NCBI GenBank assembly: GCA_948567375.1
Contig: OX419759.1
Coordinates: 39,832,593-39,896,592, forward strand
DNA: 64,000 bases
Origin: Lunularia cruciata
Taxonomy: Eukaryota > Streptophyta > Marchantiopsida > Lunulariales > Lunulariaceae
Direction of reading: 5' to 3'
Positions within the stretch are counted from its first letter, which is position 1. Every line of letters starts with the position of its first letter. A program made the position numbers and the translations under genes. Below the pieces are notes generated by a model. The model made no database searches. It was not told the origin of the DNA and was given only the letters and a program-made list of their open reading frames with translations. This document shows, piece by piece, positions 1 to 11,240 of this stretch.

Positions 1-948
1 GTGTTGGAAGGTTGGGCAGGTTATTAGGCCATAGGGGCAAATTAGTAGGAGGATCTTGAGCACCTACAACCCCATGGGATCAAGTTCCATGAAGGCTTCT
101 TTATTAGCATGCGGTTAGGATATTTGTTTGTTTGTATTAGATAGAGTAGACTAAATTACACATGTAAGTGATGTGTTGAGCATTTTTGTCATTCAACACT
201 CTAGACTAGGTTAAACTTCTAGCCATTACCATTGTGTGACTGCTAGTCTGTACTTGGTCAAGCTGTTCAATTGGGAATTCATTCATCCAGTTGAATTAAG
301 CCTTTTGTAAGTACATTCTTTTATATCAGGCTTACCTCTTCACTCAGGAATTAGTATTGATATTGAGGTTTCTTAATCACTTTCTTTAGTCATAGAAATC
401 TCCATAATTATATTTTCTACTCTGATGTGCAATGTCAAAATCCAGATATTAATGTTTCTAAAAGAACTCACAAGAAATCATTTGTTGGATTTCCCACTTT
501 AAACTCATAAATCATAATATATTATTATGTGAATATGATCTATTATGAGAACCTACTAGCATTAAAGAAATGAATAGCTCTAGTATAATCAAGTTTGCTA
601 GAGAGAAGGTTATATTACTTACATTGGTTGTTTGATCAACAGAAAATAAATTATACAAAGTATTTTGCAAGAGCATATAATGTGATATGCAATTACTTCA
701 AAGAAGACAAACAATAGAATAGACCTACTTGTCAAATGGACATCAAATCATGAGATCCTATTATTTTAGAATAGGGTGTGGAACACAAGGAATAGTCCCT
801 CCTTTGTTCATCAAGGGACTTTGACTCCTTTCTTTTCTACTTTATTCTGAACTTATATGCCAAAGACTTGTAACAAACTGATTTGTAAGTGAGTTTGAAT
901 TTGTTCACTCAAATGGAAAATCTAGATATCTCTACCAATTTGTAGTTG
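1..948. other. Non-coding, AT-rich flank
   Basis: I see no convincing coding sequence, RNA gene or transposon terminus here. Open frames are short and have no recognisable motif. It lies on the downstream side of the mannosidase gene, which is transcribed toward it. Confidence 0.5.
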
Positions 949-1312
949 CTTATTGTTGAGCATATGATGGATTAAGAGAAGCCTTGAATAAGAATTTCAA
1001 CTGCGTATTAACCTAATGGTTGAGCTGAAGGGTATTTGGTCCAATAAACTCTAAGTATTGTGCAGTTCTTAAATTAACTCCAATGGACAACGAAGGTAGA
1101 TAAAGGCTTGCTTCTCCGTAGCTATTATGAATTTGTGTTAAGCATATGATGGATTAAGAGAAGCTTTTGAATCATAATTAGAATCCAACTACCTTTTAGC
1201 CCTATGTTGAGCTAAAGTGTATCTTGGTCAGACTACACACTAGTTGGATTAACTCCTATGGACAGCAACGGTAGATACAAACTTGTCCCCCTTCAACTAT
1301 TATGCAATTTGT
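949..1312. repeat. Tandem duplication, ~182-bp unit, two copies
   Basis: The phrase CATATGATGGATTAAGAGAA occurs at 961 and again at 1143. Further matched landmarks follow in the same order: a GTTGAGCT stretch, TTAACTCC, TATGGACA or AATGGACA, GGTAGATA and AGCTATTATG or AACTATTATG. This gives two diverged copies with a 182-bp period. No coding potential is seen. It may be a decayed satellite or part of an unrecognised repeat. Confidence 0.75.
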
Positions 1313-1500
1313 CTCAATCGGTAATGATGTGAATCCTATCGGGATGTCAATGACTTCTCCAAGTCTATTCTCAAACCCCAAAGCTTCTCGACTCCTCTAA
1401 GACCTTGATAACCTTAAATACTTCTCTCTTCGCTCTCAATGACTCAAGAAGAATCACTATCACCAACAAGTATTTGTTGGATTAATGTGAAATCACTTCT

Positions 1501-1502
<2 letters not shown>

Positions 1503-1561
<59 letters not shown>
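1503..1561. repeat. (CT)n microsatellite
   Basis: About 29 perfect CT dinucleotides in a row. They create an artificial Arg-Glu repeat frame on the minus strand that should not be read as a gene. Confidence 0.97.
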
Positions 1562-1565
<4 letters not shown>

Positions 1566-2840
1566 AATCTATCTCATCAAAGGTTGCATAATTGAGGCAA
1601 AAAGTACCGGCCAAGTGCCAACCTTGATATGGACAATTGACTTCCCCCCAACCATAAGTACATCCCATAAGTGCTTGTGATTTACCACATCATAGACGTC
1701 GCAAAGCCACACCTCATGAACGCCGTAGTGTAAACCAATGAACACCAAAGAATATTACTATCTACCAAACGCCATATGCTTGGACTCCATAAATTGTTTC
1801 ATAGAAACTTTCAATGCTCTCAGATCCAACATTCCCAACTCCGTTTATGAAAGTGTGTACCTTGTACAAAAGTGATGACAATTTGTGATCAACTTCCGTG
1901 CTTTTTGTATATAAATCCAACATTAAAATATTGCTTTTTCAATTATCCAAGTAAAAGAAAGAGGGTAGATGCTCTAAAACTCATCATCATAACCTTTCGA
2001 TTTATAAAACTGGCTATATACCTCTGTCACAAACGATATAGATACAACTAAATCACAATGTACCGTTTGGCTCTTAAAAACTCACCTCTTGTATGTATTG
2101 CCACGGAACAATTGTGTACCTCGAGATAACAATACCAATTCACTGTCACTATTACTCAATGCACCACTAATAACTTTAATAAGACTTGGAAATCCAAACA
2201 GAGAATTGCCAGACTACAATGCTGTTACTCCTTGCATGGGATAACGACCATAAACCATTCCAACAAAGGGAACTCGTAACTGGGTGTAAACATAACCTTC
2301 TACGGCTCCAGCACCTCATGCAAATGATTAAGCCAATCAGCTCACACGCCGTTGCGTTAGGAGTGTCTCTTTAACTTCACTTTTCGCAGTACCTCAAGTG
2401 ATATGTTGGGTGATGAATAATACTACAAAGCAGATTTCGCCGGGATATCAAATTGTGATCAGATTTTTAGCGTCGTGCCTTTAATGTTACATCAGTGCAT
2501 TCAGTTCTTTCCTAGTTCTGACCTTCCCCCACGTGCTTTCAATGTGCCTTCCTCACATAGCTAAGATAAGGGCTCTAAGATCCTACAAAATGGCTTCTGC
2601 AGATATTCCACATGGGAAGATTTCTTCTTGCTCAACGTGCACCAGTAGTACACTAGTTTTGCGGGTTTTATAGGCTCTAGGGTAAGCAGAAGACCGGAAA
2701 GGGCTTTGTTTACACCTCCTACCGCTGCTTTCCTATATCTACAGATCTGAAGGTCTCAGACATGATTGGAGGGAAACCTTCTGTCAACGAGTCCATCCTG
2801 ACTGAGGTGTCACCTTACTCGAGACCGTGACAATCAAATG
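1562..2840. other. Intergenic region and probable 3' UTR of the mannosidase gene
   Basis: No open frame longer than about 60 residues with a recognisable motif. The part next to 2841 should contain the minus-strand 3' untranslated region and poly(A) site of the mannosidase gene. I could not fix the exact end by eye. Confidence 0.5.
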
Positions 2841-4471
2841 TTATCCTCGTGATCTCAGCTCTAGCTTGTAAGCTTCGATTTCCATCGGATCCAGTTTCAA
2901 GAAGCCTTGTCGTTCAGCCTTGCCTTCCTTCCGATGAACCTGGGCCAAAAGCCCAAACTCTCTCTTCTCATCCTGCACAAAATTCAAGGACGAAAGTCTG
3001 GCATCGAAAATCTCCAGATCCTTGAACATAGAATAGAAATTCCAGTTACCATCACTCAGCGTTTTGCACTGTTTCTTGCCCTGCAAATTCTGGTTCAGTC
3101 CAAATGCAGTATCCAATCCTCTTCGCTGCAGGAGCAGGCCCACACTGTGCTCAAAAGACTCTGACAAACCAGCCGTTTCCAGAACTTGCAGAGAAACGAG
3201 ATGCAAATCACAAGGTAGACTACTGTCCAAAGGTGACAGCATTGTCCTAACGAGCTTCTTCTCCAAGGAAGCTTTAAGATCTGCAAACTGTTCCGGCTTG
3301 CCCAGGAAGGCATGCAAGGGATAGTTGAGCTGAGCGCCGATCCGATGGGAAAGAAGGGAAGGCACTCTTGAAGAAGACTTCTTGAGACTGGCAACCTTAG
3401 AGCTATTTCTCTCCAATAGCAAGTGAAAGACAACAGAATTGGGATGGTTGTCAGAGATCCCTTGGCCCAAACCACGGCCATCGTCTTGCCTGAGACGTCT
3501 GTCAAGCATCACCTCTAGCCAACCCTTATCCAGACTGGCGACGCCCAGAGCCTGCCTGCTATGTATAGAAAACCGTCTACCACCTGGGCATTGAATGAAC
3601 GCAAGAGACGGCATAGGGTAGAAATTTCCCTGCAACGGAATCTTCTCATACGTTTCTCGCCGAATGGTCTGAAACCCATTCAGATCAGAGTAGAATACCT
3701 TTTTGTTGTTAAATTCTGTCTTGAAACGAGCTATTAGTTCCTTGTTATCAAAGACGCTGTCTGAGAGCTGAGTGTGATACTCCATTTCCGCTATGGCAGC
3801 CTGCACTGTGTTGCCAGCATAAAGCCGGGCACTACGGACAAGTGGGAGAGGCCCGTTTGGGCCTCTTGAAGTCTTCGGTCTTGTGTACACCTCCTGCATG
3901 AGGGGTCCCTCCACCGTTACCATTAAACCACCGGGCTCCACAAAGGACTTTGCCACTCCATCTGGCGAAAACAAGTAGGCCCCACTTCTATGGCTGGAGT
4001 AGAACGCAAGTTCCTCTTTCACAGCAATGTCTTGTGTCTCTATAGTCACACTGAAAAGCAATCCAGTTCTTGCCCCAAACACCAACGCTTGATGCTGATT
4101 CTTGATTTCGACATGGTCGTCGGTCTTCATGGCACATTTATACGGAGCAGGACACATGAAGCCCTGAGGTGGATTAAACACTTGCAGAGTTGCAAAAGTT
4201 GGTGTCGTGCATTCCTTGGTCAAGGACGAAGGAACTACGATGTAAGTTTCGAGCCCCAAGGCTGGTATTTCGGCTTGCCATTGAAGACGGTGTCTACCTG
4301 TTTCTGGTTTACCAGTAGAACCAAAGTCCCACTGAGGGCTGGCTTGACTTGGTACAGGCACCCAGTTTGAATCCAAAACACACACCGAAGGATCGTCCAC
4401 TAAAACCATAACAACCTGTTCCACACTCTCTTCCAGTGGATTGTAGAGCACCACTCGGCGAACATGTTCAC
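2841..4471 (-). CDS. GMII: Mannosidase II exon 5
   Basis: Encodes the C-terminal beta-domains. It starts after the acceptor TAGCAG and runs without interruption to the stop. Conserved blocks include RRETYEKIPLQGNFYPMPSL, DDGRGLGQGISDN and the terminal MEIEAYKLELR. Confidence 0.93.
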
Positions 4472-7400
4472 CTGCTACAAGGACGGAGATAGTTAACATC
4501 AATGATCAACATCAATATGATATCTATCACGTTCAGTGAGAAGTTGTATGTGTACTTCACAGAAACTTTGGTACGAAATCTATCAGGTTCTTATGAGAAG
4601 CTGAATATGTATGCCACAGAAACAACATACAGACCAAAAGAGACAAGTTCTATATTGTTAAGTGAAACCAAATCTGCTGACTGTAGCAAACATTCAACCA
4701 CCTACCGTTTCCTCTAATCGTAGTTTGGACTGGCAACAAATCATAGCGTTCCCGAACTCGCTCAGGCTCATAAAACTCCACGTCCTCCCGATTGTGCTTT
4801 TCACATTGTCCGTTGTCCGAACTTCTGGTAAGCAAAGTATGCACACTATCCGACATGAACCTAAGGAGATCCAGAACAGATCTGTGCATTTTCTCTCCGT
4901 AGTCAATAACGACGTGGCTTTTTGCTGTGCCTGTCACGCCGTCATGGTGCTGGAATAGTGCTAGATTGCGCCTTGCAGATACTAGCTTATCCTTAAACAT
5001 AAAAGGGAAATCCCACTTGTCAGATGCCTTGCAGTATGCTGAGGTGAGTGTGTATAGGATATCTGCTGCCCGCATAGTCTCTTCAAGAACCCGATCAACT
5101 GCTTTATAAAATGGGCGAGAGACATAATACCCACTCCAGTAATCATGAACTCTATCAGCATAAGTGAAAAAATCACCAGACAGGGATGGAAATCCAGGAA
5201 CGACGTCCAAACCTAAGTCGGTGGAAGTGCCCTCACCAACCTCCGCCCTCAACGTAGAAAAGTAATCCTCTAACGTTCCAAACTGCACCGATGCTTGCAA
5301 ATTGGGCTGCGTGTTGATATAATCAAATATCTTCTGAAGGTTTGTAAACTGAACCTCAGCCTCTTCCGTTGTGATATAGCGAAAATCATCTCCCAGTGGA
5401 ATAAGCAAAGTGTTGCTTCTGTAGAGGGTAGACTTCTTGCGATACTGATCTAAGAGCAGTTCAGCACGTTCCTTAACGTTCTGGGCAGTTATCACTTGTG
5501 GGTGGTGATTCCATGGGCACATTTCTGCTCTACCTACCCCAGGTAGGCGCCAATAATCAAACTGACAGCAAACCCCTGGCTCCGGTCCACAGGTGTGGGG
5601 GATATCATATGAATAGAAAGGCATCATATGACAGAAGATATCCGTGGTATTTGCAGCATCCCAACTTTGCCTCCACATAAATTCCAGATTTTGTTTGAGA
5701 GCCAAAGCCTTCTTCACTTCGTAATGCGTCCTCTGTATCAGCATGTTCTTGAAACCCATTCGCCGCAGCAGGTATGCCATAGTAGGTGAATGTCCGAAAG
5801 GATCGATAGCCCAAGCATTCTTTGGAGCAACACCAATATTATCAAGCAGCCACATGTTACCTGCAATCATCTAAACATCCCCACACAAGTTTGTTGCGAA
5901 ATTCAGTTCCACAACTCTTGTTTGCGCTCCACTAAAGACACTGCAATTCTACTTCTCATACCCACTCAAGAAGAGGAAACCTTTGTGTTCAGATACTGTT
6001 TACAACTAAATTTTCCCTTCGACACCAGAAACTTCTCGTGCCTGCATCCATCTCTTTCCCCGATTCCATATTGACTCTAAAGTCCTGATACAGATGGATA
6101 AATCTTATATATTCCATGGGGTGTCTTGGTGAAATTCTACTAGAAAATTTATCATTCCAAACAGAGTGAATAAAAGAAGATATTACCTGCTCAATAATGG
6201 CGTAGTAGTGAGAGTTGGCCTGCAAATCATCCAGTGCACTTAAGTTAGACTGGTCCATCCTTAAGCATAATACACAGAACGAAAGACCACCGAACTTCAG
6301 GACAAGATTTACATTTGTTTCTGTAGACACCACCACAGCTAGGAACGAATGGAAGGCGTGGCAATACTTGCGGTGAAAATTCTCAACCGGGCAGTCTGTG
6401 GGCAGCTTGTATCGGACAGGACAACCAAACTGGTCTCAGCTATTCGATCGAGGAATCAGGGTTCAGGACTGCACCTCGTCGTTCATCACCCAACCACCGC
6501 CAACTACTTCAAGCTGCCCTGTTCGAACTAAGTGTTTAAAGTCCTCTTTCTCAGTATCAGCAGCATCTCGCCACCATCTTTCCAAATACGACATCTCTTC
6601 CCAAATAAACTTACGTCGTGTATCCTGAGAAAACCACGACAGGGATGAATATTAAGGTGAAAACGAAGATCCCCGGTGGACACCCATTGGATTCGCTGGC
6701 TCTTTTGGGTCTTGTTCAACTGTTGTCCTCCTCGTACTCGGGGAGCTCATTCTCGAATAAGGTATCTTAGTGCATCATCCGGATCTTATATAATTGTTTA
6801 CCAACCAGCTGCCGAAACTGGGTCTATATAACCAAATACTACCAAGATCTGGGAAAACTCGCCTTCCCCAGGAGATATGTCTAGACCCTTTTCCTTCGAC
6901 TCATCCATATGATAATAGATATGCCGAACTTGAGAATAGGGTTTTAACAGAAACACGTTGGCAGATCAGAGACAGCAATTGAATTTGGAAGCAAGTTGAT
7001 CAACATATACCACCAGCACCCTCTACAGTTGGAGACTTCATAGAAATCGCTTGATGGATAACGAGAGGATGAAGAAGTGGCAAATGAAGAATTCGAACTT
7101 ATATTCACGTAATCACCCTGCAGTTGATTCCAAACTTAATTTATCTCCACAAAGAGAATTACACGACGCTCAACTCATATCCTTGTCGCGTTATTTAGTT
7201 CCAGCGAAATTCAGACATTGACGAGAATTAGTCCAGTAGAGATGTCTAGGTATAGAATCTCGAAAATCTCCAAGCTACTATGCGTTTCCTTCTTCTGCCG
7301 TAAAGACCTTGGGACAATAAAACCATGCTGACCTTCTTTAGAGATGACACAATGGTTGAGAGGATAGATCGCGATCTCTCGTGGTAGTATTCCTCAACAG

Positions 7401-7953
7401 TACGCAACCAACCCGGATCATTGTGAGAATGGGGCACAACCAGCACTTTGAGCTTCTCTGTATTCCACTCATTTCCTTTATACTGAACGTTCCATCCCTG
7501 CCGCCAAACCCCGCCTTCCTCGTTCAGGAATTTGATCTCCTCATAGAGACCTTGGGTGGTAATATCTGTTTCAGCCTCCGATACCCCAATCTGAAAGCTA
7601 CCGTTGCGTACAGCGGAAAAAAAGGTGTTGGACGACACTCCTTGGTTATCTATAGCTGCGGGAAAGAATCTGCTGCCTTTGTAAATTCCTAGACTGAACA
7701 CGAGCAGAGCTGAATACAGAACACAATTTATGAATCTCCTTCGAAAAGATTGAAGTGTAGGACGCCTGACTCTTTTCCTCTTGGAACTTGCTACACCACC
7801 TCCCAACTTGGACAGGCGTCTGGCCGCACCCGACCCACTTCCTCCTACATGTAATGATGTGGCTCCCAAAGAGGAGCTCGTATAAGTCCCATATCCTGAC
7901 ATGACGAACTGATCTTCAATTCTCTCGACAATTCTTTCGACACTGTTGTGCAA
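2841..7953 (-). CDS. GMII: Golgi alpha-mannosidase II, five exons, intact
   Basis: The product trims two mannoses from GlcNAcMan5GlcNAc2 in the medial Golgi, the step leading to complex N-glycans (glycoside hydrolase family 38). Exons on the minus strand are 7333-7953, 6475-6624, 6187-6219, 4706-5870 and 2841-4471. All introns are GT-AG, and the summed exons are 3600 nt, giving 1199 residues plus stop, close to Arabidopsis GMII (1173). Visible parts: a basic cytoplasmic tail rich in Arg/Lys, one membrane anchor near residues 74-91, then HSHNDPGW at 175-182 (zinc ligands), AWAIDPFG with the nucleophile Asp at about 291, GDDFRY at about 428 (acid/base), and FQHHDGVTGT at about 574-583 (zinc ligand His). 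The C-terminal half aligns closely with the plant enzyme, for example KKVFYSDLNGFQ and ALGVASLDKGWLEVMLDRR. The first Met is used; a second Met 17 residues later is possible. No break is seen. Confidence 0.95.
4706..5870 (-). CDS. GMII: Mannosidase II exon 4
   Basis: Begins MIAGNMWLLDNIGVAPKNAW after the acceptor TTTAG, and ends inside codon N-G of the phrase IRGNGEHV with donor GTAGGT. It carries the AIDPFGHSPT nucleophile loop, GDDFRY and FQHHDGVTGT. It meets exon 5 in phase 1. Confidence 0.92.
6187..6219 (-). CDS. GMII: Mannosidase II exon 3, 33-bp micro-exon
   Basis: Eleven codons, ANSHYYAIIEQ, matching ANSHYFAIIEQ of Arabidopsis. Flanked by acceptor TTGCAG and donor GTAATA. Both borders are in phase 0. 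Gene finders could miss it because it is so short. Confidence 0.92.
6475..6624 (-). CDS. GMII: Mannosidase II exon 2
   Basis: Exactly 50 codons, beginning DTRRKFIWEEMSYLERWWRD and ending GGGWVMNDE, a block strongly conserved in plant GMII. Acceptor TTCTCAG, donor GTGCAG. Intron 2 runs 6220-6474. Confidence 0.92.
7333..7953 (-). CDS. GMII: Mannosidase II exon 1
   Basis: Encodes residues 1-207: the N-terminal tail, membrane anchor, stem and the start of the catalytic domain with HSHNDPGW. It ends in ...AAG followed by the donor GTCAGC. Intron 1 runs 6625-7332. Confidence 0.92.
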
Positions 7954-8408
7954 ATGGCCCGACCAACCTCACCATCACCACCTTGTCCTTCAAACAAACT
8001 CTAGCTCAGGACTCCTTGACGGCATCATCACATCCAAAGTTCTCCCGTTCTCGAAATCTTACACTGCCGGACGAGATTCACAACTCGAATCGAAAACTTC
8101 TGCGACCAGAAACCCAGCATGCCCATCTCAAGTATCTTCAACCCGAATGTAGATACCTGGTGTTGGATGATAGGAAAGTCGTATATTTAGCTTACCACAG
8201 ACTCAAATTGTTGTTACAATTCCGGCTTACAGAACGATAAGAAACAAAAACTTGAGTTTGAGACCTAGATCGAACCACATGAACATGAAGCTCCAAGCGC
8301 AATCCACAGACATGTATCTACCTTTCGGCTTAGACGGCAGGACGGTACAAAGATCTATGAACATATACTCCAGACAGCAATGATGAATTTCGTTTCACGG
8401 TCTATCGT
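7954..8408. promoter_or_regulatory. Upstream region of the mannosidase gene
   Basis: Presumed promoter and 5' leader, placed only by position upstream of the first Met. I cannot point to a clear TATA box or start site. The GC content is higher than in the AT-rich DNA farther right. Confidence 0.3.
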
Positions 8409-8649
8409 GAAAAAGGCGTGAAGGATGGGAAGACCCATCAAGCCCGTACAAAGGGGAGACAAGAGAGATAAAATGAGGAAACGGAGAGACGAGAGAGGTA
8501 AAATGGGGCTAGACTCAATAGTGTCTATATGAGAAATCGTAGAAGAAGGACGACCGCGTAGAAAGGATGAAGGATGGGAAGACACCATCAAGCCGTACAA
8601 GGGAGAGATGAAAAAGGTAAAATGGAGCTAAACCCCATATAAGAAATCC
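8409..8649. repeat. Two diverged copies of a ~100-bp repeat
   Basis: Copies at about 8409-8540 and 8547-8649 share GAAGGATGGGAAGAC, CATCAAG, CCGTACAA, GGGAGAGA, AGGTAAAATGG and the ending TATATGAGAAATC or TATAAGAAATC. A third copy lies at 9770-9881 directly beside the end of the LINE fragment, so these may be 3' tails of that LINE family (minus orientation). Confidence 0.7.
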
Positions 8650-9443
8650 ATGTTGTGTCTATTTACAAAATATAGACATAACATATCGTTATGCAAGTTC
8701 GTGAGGTATACAAATTACTGGGAAATCCCAAGAAGGATCACCTATAAGGGGAAAACTCACCAATATTGAATGGTTCATACAATAGTCTCCAGAAACGGCT
8801 CGCTCTCTTATACTTGGGGCTTACCTCTTTTGCATCACCCTTGTAAGGTTGCCTTTCCTTGATAGAGAAGCACTATCAAAGTTAAGAGCATGATTTGAGG
8901 TTATTTGTAGGGCCGGAAGATGTACCTGCCAGCAAAGAATAATGTTGAAATAAAGTTTCAGGTTTCGAGTTTCAAAATCGTAGGTTTCAAATTTGCAAAG
9001 AGTCTTATCTCCAACTGGAACACTATCAATATCAAGTTATTAAAACATTTCGAGCAAAAGAATTTCATTCCATGATTGAATCCATCCCATTTATTCTGTT
9101 CAATCTAAATTGACTACCCCTATAAATATCACATTTTAGCACAATATTATAACCACAAGAGCATAAATTATATGATCACAAGAACATGTATTTGGACTGA
9201 TAAACATCCGTCTGAAAACACAAAGGGTCATAACATATGAAATATATAATAGTTAGTTTGAGAAAACCTAAGATTACATATGGATGCATCTAGCATTTAT
9301 AGAAAATATTAATGAGTCTTTCATCTAAATTCAAGTTTAGTGATTGTATTTTATTTTTCTATAAATATAGTATTTCCTACAAAATTTCCCACACCTACTT
9401 TCAATATCCAATTTATATGAGCTTGTATAATGTTCATTACTCA

Positions 9444-9504
<61 letters not shown>

Positions 9505-9769
9505 GAGAGAGGGTAAATAAAAATGAATGATTCAAGGTATGCCTTGTAGCATCATACAAGATTATTAGTTTCAGATGCATGCTCTACTATCTCTTCTAAC
9601 TTGAAAAACATATACATAATACAAATAAAAAATAATATAAAAGAAGGATCCTCTTATATTTCTGTATTTTACTATGAATTTCTTTGTATATATTTGTGTA
9701 AATTTCATTTACACTCATTTGTATAGCTTTGAGCTATATGAATCATCACATTTAAGGAGTAAAGGCAAC
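8650..9769. other. AT-rich intergenic DNA with (AT)n
   Basis: No gene is seen. It contains the (AT)n run at 9445-9502 and otherwise unassigned sequence. Confidence 0.5.
9445..9502. repeat. (AT)n microsatellite
   Basis: About 29 AT units in an AT-rich context. It creates a spurious Ile-Tyr repeat frame. Confidence 0.97.
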
Positions 9770-9881
9770 CGCGTAGGAAAAACGAAGGATGAGAAGACCC
9801 CATCAAACCGTACAAGGGAGAGACAAAAAAGGTAACATGGGGCTAAGCCCCAATAGAGTCTATATGAGAAATCTACCCTAC
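9770..9881 (-). repeat. Third copy of the ~100-bp repeat, probable LINE 3' tail
   Basis: Shares GCGTAGGAAAAACGAAGGAT, AAGACCCCATCAAACCGTAC and TCTATATGAGAAATC with the copies at 8409-8649. It abuts the downstream end of the minus-strand endonuclease frame, which is what a LINE 3' untranslated tail would do. That role is inferred from position. Confidence 0.55.
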
Positions 9882-11240
9882 CGCACCTAAGATATCCGAG
9901 CTATGCAAGTCATACGTTCTACACACAACTGGAGCATCCGAAGAAACATCACCTAATGTGATTGCTCTCCTATGGATTGCACCAGCCATTGCCCTCTGTA
10001 GAGCAATGGACACACGCTGTCTAAAATATGCTACAAAGTATGAGAGTGAGAGGGGTACCTCCTGACTCCTAACATGATAAGCTCTCGTGCACTCCCTGAC
10101 AAATGTATCAAATGCCGTGTCCATCGCTCCATATAACTCCAAGGCTAGAGGAACAAAGAGATGACCTTGCTACATGCTCCTATACTTGGAGACCTTGCGA
10201 CCTGCTACTACACTCGCCGCCCATCCAGGGGGATGGGTAATCACTCCCTCGAAAACTGTATCCCGCGTAGGGTCTGTAACCACGACATCCGCTACTGTCA
10301 CTTGATCATCTTGGACCAAGTATAAGTCTGCCCTTACATGTGTTGTATGCAAAGCATACAAACACTCCTTCCAAGCCAAGTATCTATTCTATCGTGCCAT
10401 AGCAAACACTATGTCTCTAATGGCATCATGGGTAGTTATCCTCTGTCCTCCAAAAGGACACCGTATCATGTGGACCGCTACTGCATCTAGTGTAGAACCA
10501 CACTCACAAGTGAGTAATGAAGATGCAGATGGGTGGACCAAACCTAGGCAAAACCTCATCGCTGTAGAGAAAGTAGTTGGTGCGAGTCGGAAAGCCCTAA
10601 TGCAAGGTCGAGCTAGGATCCAAGAGCCTGCACCCTTGCCAGAGCAAGAGCAAAGACATGCTCTAGTAGCTTGAGGAATGGACGATTCAACTAAGAGAGA
10701 ATGCTCACACTATTGCTCCATCAAGGAAGATTGTAAACCTCTAGTCAAATCTGATGATAATGAAGCAAAAGGAGGAAAATCCTCTCATGCTCATGGGGAT
10801 AGACTATCTCTTGTCTGCCGCAATAACACTTGGAGAGAAAAGGATCTTCCCTCCACCTCTATCACATAAGTCTCCAAAATTAGCCTATTAGCAACCACAA
10901 AACAAGAGGAAAGTAGGAGTGCCGAGAGAGCCCAACTACCCAAACACGCTAGAGGTGTCGTCTCCTCCATAGAAAGTAAGCCAACCCCACCACATGAGAT
11001 TGGTAGAGCCGTCTGTCTACGTGCCAAATCCCCTATCACACACTCAAAAGTCCCTGGTCCAATAATATCACCAAAGACTCCCATAATCCTCCTATCAAAT
11101 GCTCTCAGACGTGATAGGAAGGACGGTGAGGGGGGAGCTATACAGATGAGATAGGATGGTTGACGAGCAATATTGGAAGAGAGTATACCAAATGCCACCT
11201 GTGGATCTCCTAGTAATGGAAGGTCATCCACATGGAGAAC
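9873..11240 (-). pseudogene. Non-LTR retrotransposon (LINE) fragment: RT C-terminal part, zinc knuckle, restriction-like endonuclease
   Basis: Three minus-strand frames read in order. 11231-10791 has the thumb-like end of a reverse transcriptase (IARQPSYLICIAPP, FDRRIMGVFG, ISCGGVGLLSMEETTPLACL). About 10674-10400 encodes GAGSWI followed by a CECG...H...C zinc motif and R-I-T-T-H-D. 10379-10170 and 10142-9873 encode RADLYL, VADVVVTDP, K-V-S-K-Y and FVPLALELYG-like blocks. This order of RT, zinc motif and PD-(D/E)XK-like R-x-D...D...K-Y matches LINEs with a restriction-like endonuclease (R2/CRE-type), not the usual L1 type of plants. The frames are offset and broken by stops, and the 5' part of the RT is absent. 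It is a dead 5'-truncated copy. Confidence 0.65.

Noticed and set aside
1444-1668. 74-residue minus frame with a long Arg-Glu run
   Set aside because: The run is the translation of the (CT)n microsatellite; the flanks show no motif.
2907-4370. Plus-strand frames opposite the mannosidase gene
   Set aside because: Antisense shadows of strongly conserved exons; no motif of their own.
9312-9503. 63-residue frame ending in an Ile-Tyr repeat
   Set aside because: Artefact of the (AT)n microsatellite.
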